This document shows, one piece after another, positions 1 through 4,860 of a stretch of DNA of 8,320 bases. The stretch covers positions 1 through 8,320 of the forward strand of contig PXSU01000148.1 of the NCBI GenBank assembly GCA_003022745.1, in the 5' to 3' direction. Positions within the stretch are counted from its first letter, which is position 1. Each line of letters starts with the position of its first letter. The notes below the pieces were generated by a model. That model saw nothing but the letters and a program-made list of their open reading frames with translations, made no database searches and was not told the DNA's origin. Made by a program: the position numbers and the translations under genes. The DNA comes from Halobacteriales archaeon SW_9_67_25 (GTDB lineage Archaea; Halobacteriota; Halobacteria; Halobacteriales; Haloarculaceae).

Positions 1-24
1 GTTGCAGAGTTACGGGACGAAATC

Positions 25-45
25 CGGCGTGAACCGTTCACGCCG
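25..45. repeat. Perfect 21-bp palindrome downstream of rnp3
   Basis: Ten-base arms CGGCGTGAAC and GTTCACGCCG are perfect reverse complements around a single central C at position 35. The palindrome lies about 50 bases past the rnp3 stop on the minus strand. The one-base centre fits a dimeric-regulator operator better than an RNA hairpin loop, but it could also act in transcript termination. No U-rich tract follows on the minus strand. The gene it may serve lies outside the window to the left. Confidence 0.55.
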
Positions 46-96
46 TAGTCACAGTTCTGTATTCGTTCCACCGACCGACCCGGTACGGCGTGGAAA

Positions 97-744
97 TCAA
101 CTCTCCTGGTTGTCGTTCGCCTCCCGCCCGTCACGGGTCCAGACGCCCGGCTCGACGAACGAAGCACTCGACCGCTCGCGGTTGCGCTCGGCCAGCCGTC
201 CCCACTCTGCGAGTCCCGCCGCGACGTCGTCCGCGTCGATGCCCACGACACTCCCCAGCGCCTGCAACTCCCGGGGTGCCCGCAGGCCCAGGTGGCTCCC
301 CGGGTCCGTACTGACGACGTAGGGCGTCCCGTAGTGGTCCAGAATCTCCCAGAGTTTCCGCAACGCCCGGAGGTCACGGACGCGCTGGCCGCCGTCCCGG
401 TGGAGCACTGGCTTCAGCGACACCTCGACCCGGACGCCGTTCTCGGCCGCCTCGCGGGCCAGCACGTGGTTAAACTCCCCGTCGCCGGCCATCGGGTGGG
501 CCAGAACGTCCACCGCGGGCTGTTCGACCGCGAAGCGGTTGATCACCGGGTCGCCGCCGTGGACGGCCACGATGGTCGCGTCCTCGCGGTGGTTCCCCAC
601 GAACCCGCTGGCCTGCGAGGGGTCGGCTGCCCGGATTTCGACGCTGCGGACGACGACGCCGTCGTAACCGTACTCGCTGGCGGTGAGTGCCAACCGCCCG
701 ACGGTGCTTGCCCCATCGGGATAGGCGTGGACACCCTCGTACAT
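97..744 (-). CDS. rnp3: RNase P protein component 3 (Rnp3, Rpp30 family)
   Basis: This 215-aa protein is the archaeal Rpp30-type subunit of ribonuclease P, the ribonucleoprotein that removes 5' leaders from pre-tRNAs. The family folds as a PHP/TIM-like barrel and binds the RNase P RNA together with Pop5. The sequence shows the usual N-terminus MYEGVHAYPDG, the strand YDGVVVR, the central stretch VDVLAHPM, then VRVEVSLKPVL and VVSTDPGSH, covering the full barrel. I chose the ATG at 744-742: its A is the last base of the TGA of the upstream gene (TGATG), a one-base overlap that suggests translational coupling. A GTG directly before it (747) is also possible. The last ~20 residues are polar and acidic. 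It is the last gene of a three-gene minus-strand operon. The expected partner rnp2 (Pop5) is not visible in the 96 bases downstream. Confidence 0.92.
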   Translation of the reverse strand: MYEGVHAYPDGASTVGRLALTASEYGYDGVVVRSVEIRAADPSQASGFVGNHREDATIVAVHGGDPVINRFAVEQPAVDVLAHPMAGDGEFNHVLAREAAENGVRVEVSLKPVLHRDGGQRVRDLRALRKLWEILDHYGTPYVVSTDPGSHLGLRAPRELQALGSVVGIDADDVAAGLAEWGRLAERNRERSSASFVEPGVWTRDGREANDNQES

Positions 745-1175
745 CACAGTCTCTCGAAGATGTCGCGCGCGTTTTCGACGGCCGCGTCCTTGTTCGCGGG
801 GTAGGCCTCGACTTTCGCGCGGAACGTGATGCCGTCGCCCAGCCGTACCTCGCCGTCGAACGCGTCCTGCTTCTCGAAGGTCAGGAAGAGACTGCAGTTC
901 TCGTCGACCCGCTCGTCGAGTTCGTCCCGCACGCGCCCGAGTTGTTTGCCCGGCAATTCGCCGACCTGTTCGAGGACCGTCCGGACCTCGTCTGCGTTCT
1001 CGACCCGCGCCGAGAGGACGAGTATCCGGTCGCCGTGGTGGCCTTCCGAGGTGGCGCGGTCGACGGGAACGTCCTCGGGCAGGAACGTCCGCAGCGCGTC
1101 TTCGACCCGCTTGTCGTCCTCGGTGACGAAGCAGAAGGCACGGAGGTCGACGTAGTGGAGCGGGACCGACGGCAT
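744..1175 (-). CDS. RNA-binding protein of COG1325 (predicted exosome-associated)
   Basis: This 143-aa acidic protein resembles the archaeal COG1325 family, predicted from gene neighbourhoods to be an RNA-binding partner of the exosome or RNase P. Typical features are the opening VPLHYVDLRAFCFVTED, an alpha/beta repeat with HHGDRILVLSARVENADEVR, and the later LFLTFEKQDAFDGEVRLGDGITFRAKVEAYP followed by a C-terminal helix. There is no enzymatic motif. The ATG at 1175-1173 lies four bases after the stop of the preceding small gene, and its TGA overlaps the rnp3 ATG by one base, so the three genes look co-transcribed and coupled. The family call rests on remembered sequence pattern and on the position next to rnp3; the biochemical role of the family is not firmly established. 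Confidence 0.82.
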   Translation of the reverse strand: MPSVPLHYVDLRAFCFVTEDDKRVEDALRTFLPEDVPVDRATSEGHHGDRILVLSARVENADEVRTVLEQVGELPGKQLGRVRDELDERVDENCSLFLTFEKQDAFDGEVRLGDGITFRAKVEAYPANKDAAVENARDIFERL

Positions 1176-1179
1176 TCGC

Positions 1180-1359
1180 CTACGCGACCGATTCGAGGTC
1201 GTCCTCGGGCACGCCTTGCTCCGTGCCGTCCTCGAAGTCGACGATGTAGTTCGCGTCGCCGAACATGGTCTCCATCACCTGCGAGACGGTTCCCTCCTGA
1301 CCGTCGTACTCACTGTGTTTGTCGTGCAAGACGACGGCGTCGCCTTCCTCGAAGGTCAT
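1180..1359 (-). CDS. Small acidic SH3/KOW-like protein (DUF1918-like)
   Basis: A 59-aa ORF beginning MTFEEGDAVVLHDKHSEYDG and ending VPEDDLESVA. Its pattern (EGDxVVL, a glycine turn DGQEGTVSQV, then NYIVDFEDGTEQGVPEDDL) is that of a small SH3-like or KOW-like beta barrel, similar to proteins labelled DUF1918 in haloarchaea; the DUF number is from memory and should be checked. It is very acidic, as expected for a halophile. The ATG at 1359 is 26 bases from the centre of a TATA box, so the transcript is probably leaderless. It is the first gene of the operon with the COG1325 gene and rnp3; the gap to the next ATG is four bases. The function is unknown; a nucleic-acid or RNP-binding role would fit the neighbours. 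Confidence 0.8.
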   Translation of the reverse strand: MTFEEGDAVVLHDKHSEYDGQEGTVSQVMETMFGDANYIVDFEDGTEQGVPEDDLESVA

Positions 1360-1379
1360 ACCGGCGCTACTCGATGCCC

Positions 1380-1390
1380 CGATAAAAAGG
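1380..1390 (-). promoter_or_regulatory. TATA box of the RNase P operon (minus strand)
   Basis: Read on the minus strand the sequence is CCTTTTTATCG, centred about 26 bases before the ATG at 1359. That spacing is typical of haloarchaeal leaderless promoters, which place the start site at or next to the start codon. Confidence 0.65.
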
Positions 1391-1396
1391 GACTGT

Positions 1397-1408
1397 TTCG
1401 ACCTCGAA
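1397..1408. promoter_or_regulatory. Palindrome TTCGACCTCGAA between divergent TATA boxes
   Basis: Arms TTCGA and TCGAA flank a CC centre. The palindrome lies exactly between the minus-strand TATA box (about 1385) and the plus-strand TATA-like box (about 1413), where one bound regulator could affect both promoters. Short palindromes of this size also arise by chance, so the operator role is inference. Confidence 0.3.
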
Positions 1409-1419
1409 CACTTATGATG
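1409..1419 (+). promoter_or_regulatory. TATA-like box for the NUDIX transcript
   Basis: The motif CACTTATGATG lies 27 bases before the ATG at 1441, the start of a short leader ORF, and about 107 bases before the NUDIX ATG. The spacing suggests a start site near 1440. The box is weaker than the others in this window. Confidence 0.35.
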
Positions 1420-1440
1420 GACTCGGCCGAACCACCGGAT

Positions 1441-1524
1441 ATGACTCTTCCGATACGCCTTCGATCCGGTTTCCAGGGGTCGCTGTCCGACGAGTATCCC
1501 CCTCGCCAGCGTGGCCTGCCATGA
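1441..1524 (+). CDS. Possible 27-aa leader peptide ORF coupled to NUDIX gene
   Basis: A 27-codon ORF starts at an ATG 27 bases past a TATA-like box, so it could be translated from a leaderless transcript, and it ends in TGA at 1522-1524, sharing ATGA with the start codon of the NUDIX gene. The peptide begins MTLPIRLRSGFQG and is basic, unlike normal haloarchaeal proteins, which argues against a stable folded product. In the same frame an ATG ATG pair at 1414 would lengthen it to 36 codons. Its role, if any, would be to deliver ribosomes to the NUDIX start or to regulate it. It may simply be a chance ORF in the 5' region. Confidence 0.25.
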   Translation: MTLPIRLRSGFQGSLSDEYPPRQRGLP

Positions 1525-2087
1525 CGGCGGTCGACGACCTCTGGTTCCTGGCCGACGAGGCTGACCAGCAAGCCGAACGGACCTACCACCGCCTGCGCGA
1601 CCACCACGACGACTACCGGGAGTTCGAGACGACCAAGGGCGTCTCCCGGCAGCGTTTTCGCACTGTCGCGGAGCGCATCCGCGACAACGGCGCCCCCTAC
1701 GGCGCGCACACCCTCGTCTACCGGGCCACGGGCGAGTTGCTGCTGGTCCGCCACGAGGCTGTCGACATGTGGGTCCTCCCCGGCGGGGAGTCCCAATCGG
1801 ACGAGACCTTCCGCGAGGCAGCGGAGCGCGAACTCCGCGAGGAGGCAGGCGTCACCGCCAACTACGAGGGACTGGGGTTGCTCGGCCGTGTCGACTTCCG
1901 TGCCGACGGCCACCAGGTGTGGGGCGTCCTGCCGATTTTCGAGGGCGAGGTGGACGCCGAGGCCCCCGAACCAACGGTCGAGGACCCCGACGGCGAGATC
2001 ACGGCGGCGCGGTGGTTCGACGAACTACCCGAGGATACGCGGGACCGCGAGGAACTGCTCGCCTGGCGGCGCCGCCGGTTCGGGTAG
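1521..2087 (+). CDS. NUDIX hydrolase
   Basis: A 188-aa NUDIX hydrolase; the family cleaves nucleoside diphosphates linked to another group, with Mg2+ or Mn2+. A perfect NUDIX box (GX5EX7REUXEEXGU) spans residues 89-111: Gly89, Glu95, then Arg103-Glu104-Leu105 and Glu107-Glu108-Ala109-Gly110-Val111, with the metal-binding glutamates present. The box is preceded by the usual MWVLPGGE. Residues 1-50 form a charged, probably helical N-terminal extension (LADEADQQAERTYHRLRDHHD). A WGVLPIFEGEVD strand and an EITAARWF strand complete the fold. The substrate cannot be told from sequence. The ATG at 1521 is the first good start and overlaps the stop of a short upstream ORF. It is transcribed away from the RNase P operon and toward the minus-strand gene ending at 2116. 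Confidence 0.9.
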   Translation: MTAVDDLWFLADEADQQAERTYHRLRDHHDDYREFETTKGVSRQRFRTVAERIRDNGAPYGAHTLVYRATGELLLVRHEAVDMWVLPGGESQSDETFREAAERELREEAGVTANYEGLGLLGRVDFRADGHQVWGVLPIFEGEVDAEAPEPTVEDPDGEITAARWFDELPEDTRDREELLAWRRRRFG

Positions 2088-2115
2088 CTGCCCGTCGGAA
2101 CTGTCTCGCCCCGCG

Positions 2116-2631
2116 TCACTCGGCTGCCTCGCGGATGCGGTCGAACACCCCGCGGCGGTCGCCGCCGGGGCGGGCCTCGATGTCCACTTCCGGGTGCTCA
2201 CCGTCGGTCCGTGCGACGACCGCCGCGGTGTCCTCCAGCGGGTAGCCGGCGTCGTACTGGAACGCTTTCACGGTTCGCCGGCCCCGGAGGCGCATCTCCT
2301 GGGCGCTGGTGTGTTCGACGTCTACCAGGCCGTCCTCGCCCAGACTCGTCCGGAACTCCCGGCGGGCGTACGGTGCCGCGACGCCGAGCAGTTTCCCGGG
2401 CGTCTCCTCGCCGGGGGGTGGCGGGTTGAACGAGAGCCCCGTCGTGAAGACGGCCCGCATCGACTGGTCGATACCGGCCGGAACCAGGCTGGCGACCCGC
2501 TCGCGGAATCCGGGACGCTCGTAGACGGCGTTGTGTGCCTCGACGGCGACGAACCGGGAGTCGAACGCGGTTTCGGTCCACTCATCGACGCGTTCCCAGG
2601 GGCCGGTTTCGATGTGGGGCGGGGACGACAC
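2116..2631 (-). CDS. Haloarchaeal protein of unknown function (171 aa)
   Basis: I do not recognise the family. The frame has strong haloarchaeal codon bias and an acidic composition, which supports it as real. The only upstream start in frame is a GTG at 2631-2629, because a TAG lies three codons before it. The protein is soluble, with no signal peptide or membrane segment. Visible stretches include WTETAFDSRFVAVEAHNAVYERP, FTTGLSFNPPPPGEETPGK, APYARREFRTSL, MRLRGRRTVKAFQYDAGY and a C-terminal helix GVFDRIREAAE. No catalytic motif is evident. It is convergent with the NUDIX gene, with 28 bases between the stops. No clear TATA box stands at the expected distance upstream. What the gene does is unknown. 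Confidence 0.7.
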   Translation of the reverse strand: MSSPPHIETGPWERVDEWTETAFDSRFVAVEAHNAVYERPGFRERVASLVPAGIDQSMRAVFTTGLSFNPPPPGEETPGKLLGVAAPYARREFRTSLGEDGLVDVEHTSAQEMRLRGRRTVKAFQYDAGYPLEDTAAVVARTDGEHPEVDIEARPGGDRRGVFDRIREAAE

Positions 2632-2681
2632 GCGCGGCTATTGGTGCTCGAAACGGGAGAGGGCTCCGGTACAGTCTGGTC

Positions 2682-2700
2682 ACTCCCCGTGCTGGGGAGT
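2682..2700. repeat. 7-bp inverted repeat (ACTCCCC / GGGGAGT)
   Basis: ACTCCCC at 2682-2688 and GGGGAGT at 2694-2700 are perfect reverse complements around a five-base centre. The repeat lies about 35 bases before the TATA box at 2731 and about 50 bases upstream of the start of the minus-strand gene at 2631, so it may be an operator for either direction, or a hairpin. Confidence 0.45.
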
Positions 2701-2728
2701 CCGCGCCCGGTTGTCGCCGCAAACACAG

Positions 2729-2742
2729 CACTATATAGAGGA
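2729..2742 (+). promoter_or_regulatory. TATA box CACTATATAGAGGA with no clear gene behind it
   Basis: A strong TATA sequence (TATATA at 2732-2737) predicts a start site near 2760. No convincing protein gene follows; instead there are strong hairpins at 2837-2929. The box is almost the same as the one before the TRAP operon (CACTATATAAAAGGA at 3123-3137). Confidence 0.5.
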
Positions 2743-2759
2743 ACTAGCAAGAGCCTATA

Positions 2760-2930
2760 CCTGATGGTGTATCACCCCGGACGCCGTTTCACCGCGGCAA
2801 CCCCGACCGCCACCGTCGCCAGTCAGACCGTGTCTCCTGCCCGCAGTGCGACTGGCTTTCCAGTCACTGCGGGCAGCCTTTCTGATCAGGCCGCCCCTGG
2901 CGGGGCAGGGAGACTGGTCGCCCAGTTCTG
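2760..2930 (+). ncRNA. Candidate structured non-coding RNA
   Basis: Downstream of the TATA box at 2731 lie three successive hairpins. The main one spans 2837-2876: a perfect 12-bp stem (CTGCCCGCAGTG with CACTGCGGGCAG), a two-base bulge CG, a 5-bp upper stem ACTGG/CCAGT and a CTTT loop. A GCCCC/GGGGC hairpin follows at 2893-2906, then a hairpin at 2911-2929 that reuses ACTGG/CCAGT. The region ends exactly where the MITE begins. The 55-codon ORF in it (from ATG 2764) has almost no acidic residues, so coding is unlikely. No known archaeal RNA family is recognised. It could instead be a terminator-like or regulatory structure; the ends given are estimates. Confidence 0.28.
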
Positions 2931-3012
2931 ATACGGATTGCTGTCGTTCATTACTGGATCGACCGCAGTACGGCGTGCGGTCAACCTGGAAAATAGCGAC
3001 AGCAATCCGTAT
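2931..3012 (+). mobile_element. 82-bp MITE-like element, copy 1 (upstream of TRAP operon)
   Basis: The element has perfect 16-bp terminal inverted repeats: it starts ATACGGATTGCTGTCG and its other end reads the same on the opposite strand. It holds an internal hairpin GACCGCA/TGCGGTC (2961-2967 with 2976-2982) and no gene. An 80/82 identical copy in the same orientation lies at 6169-6250. Small size, inverted ends and multiple copies are the marks of a MITE that a related transposase could move in trans. I see no clear target duplication (left flank CAGTTCTG, right flank GAAAGAAT). The parent insertion sequence is not recognised. Confidence 0.75.
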
Positions 3013-3082
3013 GAAAGAATCGACGAACTGCGCTCTTCCGGGCACGCACCCGCGACGGGTCCCCGACCGAACGCCATCGGAT

Positions 3083-3118
3083 CACTCGCCTCCGCTGGCG
3101 GCCGGCCCGGAGGCAGTG
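3083..3118. promoter_or_regulatory. 11-bp-arm inverted repeat next to the TRAP promoter
   Basis: CACT-C-GCCTCCG (3083-3094) pairs with CGGAGGC-AGTG (3108-3118) with one bulged C; the 13-base centre contains the self-palindrome GGCCGGCC. It ends seven bases before the TATA box at 3126, over the BRE/upstream promoter region. This is a good position for an operator controlling the transporter operon; it could also form a hairpin ending read-through from the upstream transcript. Confidence 0.45.
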
Positions 3119-3122
3119 TTTC

Positions 3123-3137
3123 CACTATATAAAAGGA
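3123..3137 (+). promoter_or_regulatory. TATA box of the TRAP operon
   Basis: TATATAAAAG at 3126-3135 is the strongest TATA box in the window. It predicts a start site near 3155, leaving a leader of about 28 bases before the dctP ATG. A second AT-rich box (AATATTATTA, 3151-3160) lies 28 bases before the ATG and could give a leaderless transcript. A purine-rich GGAAAGAGG at 3165-3173, ten bases before the ATG, can serve as ribosome binding site on the longer transcript. Confidence 0.65.
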
Positions 3138-3183
3138 GACCTAATGGGCAAATATTATTACGAAGGAAAGAGGCTCGCGTGGT

Positions 3184-4347
3184 ATGGCGGAAGACAACGA
3201 CACGGGAACGTATCGGCGGACGTACATCAAAGGAGCAGGCGCGGCGTCGTTCGTGGCGATGACGGGCCTCGCTGGGTGTAGCGGTGACGGTGGCGACGGC
3301 GGCAGTGATGGCGGCGATGGGGGCGACGGGGACGGTGGCGATGGGGACGGCGGTGACGGCGACGGGGGTTCCTCGGGCAACGCCAACCAGAACACCATGA
3401 CGCTGCAGGCCAACTCCCCGGCAGCGACGGACTCTGTCCACGGGGACGTGGCGGCGTGGATCGGCGACATCGTCTCCGAGCGCACCGACGGCGCCGTCGA
3501 TGTGGAGGCGTTCCGCAACTCCGAACTCGGCGGGCAGGCCCAGTCGGTCCAGGACGTCTCCTCGGGGGCACTGGACATCTACGTCATCCCGTACGCGCTG
3601 ACGGCCATCGTCGACATGCAGGAGGCCCAGGTGTTCGACACCCCCTACATGTACGACCCGGACAACCCCTACGAGGATATCTACGAGAAGACCGACCCGC
3701 AGGATTCGGAGCCGGCCCGCGAAGTGATCGAGAATCTCGCCGAGCAGGCGGACATCCGCTCGCTCGGGGCCGTCGCACAGGGCACCCGGCGCGTCTCGCT
3801 GAAGATCGACGAGGGCACCGAACCCCCGCGCAATCCAGAGATGCTCTCGAACTACACGATGCGGGCCGTCCCCATCGGGATGTACGCGGAGGCACTGAAC
3901 GGACTGGGTGCCGAAACCACCAACATCGACTTCTCCGAGGTGCCACAGGCGCTGGCGACGGGTAGCGTCGACGGCCAGGAGAACCCCTACAACATCATCC
4001 GTTCCTCACAGATCTACGAGGAGCAGACCCACATCATCGAGACCAACCACATGCACGTCCCGCTGGCCATCCTGATGCACGAGGGTGTCTATCAGGACCT
4101 CTCCGATAGCCAACAGCAGGCCTTCTTCGACGCCGTCCGGGAGGTCCAGCCCCGGGCGACCGAACTGCTGCGCTCGAACCTCGAAGATACGAAACAGCTG
4201 TTCCGCGACGAGGGGCTGACCATCGTCGGTCCAGACGATATCGAGTACGACGCGTACCGCTCCGCGACGCGGTCGCGCATCCGCGACCAGTTCCCCGACC
4301 TGACAGACACCATCGAGTCGCTCGCCCACGACGACTACCAGCCCTGA
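3184..4347 (+). CDS. dctP: TRAP transporter solute-binding lipoprotein (DctP family)
   Basis: A 387-aa extracytoplasmic solute receptor of a tripartite ATP-independent periplasmic (TRAP) transporter. The N-terminus has a twin-arginine motif (YRRTYIK, Arg11-Arg12), a short hydrophobic stretch and a lipobox LAGC (Cys32), so it is exported folded by Tat and lipid-anchored outside the cell. A Gly/Asp-rich linker covers residues 34-62. The DctP domain follows: a ligand-domain start MTLQANSPAATDSVHGD, then GGQAQSVQDVSSGALDIYVI, the YTMRAVP segment whose Arg normally binds the ligand carboxylate, and the signature EVPQALATGSVDGQENP. The substrate is likely a carboxylate, but which one cannot be told. 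Start: ATG at 3184 after a purine-rich GGAAAGAGG. It is the first gene of a dctPQM operon with no regulator gene beside it. Confidence 0.93.
   Translation: MAEDNDTGTYRRTYIKGAGAASFVAMTGLAGCSGDGGDGGSDGGDGGDGDGGDGDGGDGDGGSSGNANQNTMTLQANSPAATDSVHGDVAAWIGDIVSERTDGAVDVEAFRNSELGGQAQSVQDVSSGALDIYVIPYALTAIVDMQEAQVFDTPYMYDPDNPYEDIYEKTDPQDSEPAREVIENLAEQADIRSLGAVAQGTRRVSLKIDEGTEPPRNPEMLSNYTMRAVPIGMYAEALNGLGAETTNIDFSEVPQALATGSVDGQENPYNIIRSSQIYEEQTHIIETNHMHVPLAILMHEGVYQDLSDSQQQAFFDAVREVQPRATELLRSNLEDTKQLFRDEGLTIVGPDDIEYDAYRSATRSRIRDQFPDLTDTIESLAHDDYQP
3283..3369 (+). repeat. Low-complexity Gly/Asp codon repeat in dctP linker
   Basis: Tandem GGN and GAY codons encode residues 34-62, an almost pure Gly/Asp linker with one Ser, just after the lipid-modified Cys32. 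Such linkers are common in haloarchaeal lipoproteins and hold the receptor away from the membrane. The repeat (GDGG units) is prone to length change by slippage. Confidence 0.85.
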
Positions 4348-4366
4348 GACCGTCCAGTTGGCACAC

Positions 4367-4432
4367 ATGGGAGTAGTCGGCCACGGTTTGGACCGGTTGT
4401 CGACGCTGTGTTACGGCGTCGGGGCGGTATAG
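4367..4432 (+). pseudogene. Out-of-frame 5' end of dctQ (apparent frameshift)
   Basis: An ATG 19 bases after the dctP stop opens a frame of 21 codons (MGVVGHGLDRLSTLCYGVGAV) closed by TAG at 4430. This looks like the natural N-terminus of DctQ, which usually begins with a short charged LDRL-type helix before the first membrane segment. Adding one G to the GGGG tract at 4421-4424 would join it to the main frame as CYGVGGIALGAVTV. The sequence therefore shows a one-base deletion, a sequencing error, or a coupling arrangement in which DctQ is restarted at GTG 4408. Confidence 0.6.
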
Positions 4433-4857
4433 CACTCGGGGCGGTCACGGTCCTGATGACGTTGCGCATCGTCTCGCGGAACCTCGGGCTCGAACTGGCA
4501 GGTCTGCAGCTGTACGCCCAGTTTTTCGGCGTGTGGATGGTGTTCATCGTCGCCGGGGCGCTGGGCCGGGAGGGGCGCCACATCGAGATCGAGTACTTCT
4601 CCGACCGACTCCCCGACCGAGTCAAGCCCTATCACGCAATCGCCGTCGGGCTGGTCAACATCGCGATGTGCGCGCTCATCGTCGCCGGGGCACTGCTCGC
4701 GATGCGGGAGTTCTGGGACGGCACCTCCCCCTCGGTGAACATCCCGCTGCCGCTGTACTACGTCCCGATGATCGTGGGCGTGACGATGCTCGCGGTCGTC
4801 TACGCCGGCCGGGTCGCGTCCCAGGTGGCCGCCATCCGGGACCGCCGGGAGGGTTGA
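4408..4857 (+). CDS. dctQ: TRAP transporter small membrane subunit (DctQ family)
   Basis: The open frame from GTG 4408 encodes 149 aa with four predicted membrane segments at about residues 7-22, 35-53, 76-98 and 117-135, as expected for DctQ. The family signature GREGRHIEIEYF follows the second segment. DctQ joins DctM to form the membrane part of the TRAP importer. The GTG start gives an odd RRR-rich beginning that cuts off the usual N-terminal helix; a better N-terminus starts at ATG 4367 in another frame (see that entry), which suggests a frameshift. If the frame were restored the protein would have about 163 residues, normal for the family. The frame downstream is intact, and the stop is three bases before the dctM GTG with a GGGAGGG ribosome binding site at 4847-4853. 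Confidence 0.85.
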   Translation: MLRRRGGIALGAVTVLMTLRIVSRNLGLELAGLQLYAQFFGVWMVFIVAGALGREGRHIEIEYFSDRLPDRVKPYHAIAVGLVNIAMCALIVAGALLAMREFWDGTSPSVNIPLPLYYVPMIVGVTMLAVVYAGRVASQVAAIRDRREG

Positions 4858-4860
4858 GGC

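Noticed and set aside
43..59. GTAGTCACA shared with 7073-7081
   Set aside because: A nine-base match without inverted or positional logic in an 8-kb window is not significant.
2764..2931. 55-codon plus-strand ORF 29 bases past the TATA box at 2731
   Set aside because: It has one Asp and no Glu, unlike haloarchaeal proteins, and its last half is the hairpin region; its stop is formed at the MITE border. It is treated as non-coding, although the leaderless spacing is suggestive.
2755..3045. Minus-strand ORF crossing MITE copy 1; the MITE stays open in this frame in both copies
   Set aside because: The open frame through both copies follows from their near identity. No transposase motif is seen, and the flanking parts are basic and low in similarity to anything I know.
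3144..3183. ATG at 3144 with GGAG before it as an alternative start near dctP
   Set aside because: It is in another frame from dctP and lies upstream of the start site predicted from the TATA box at 3126; the peptide has no family pattern.
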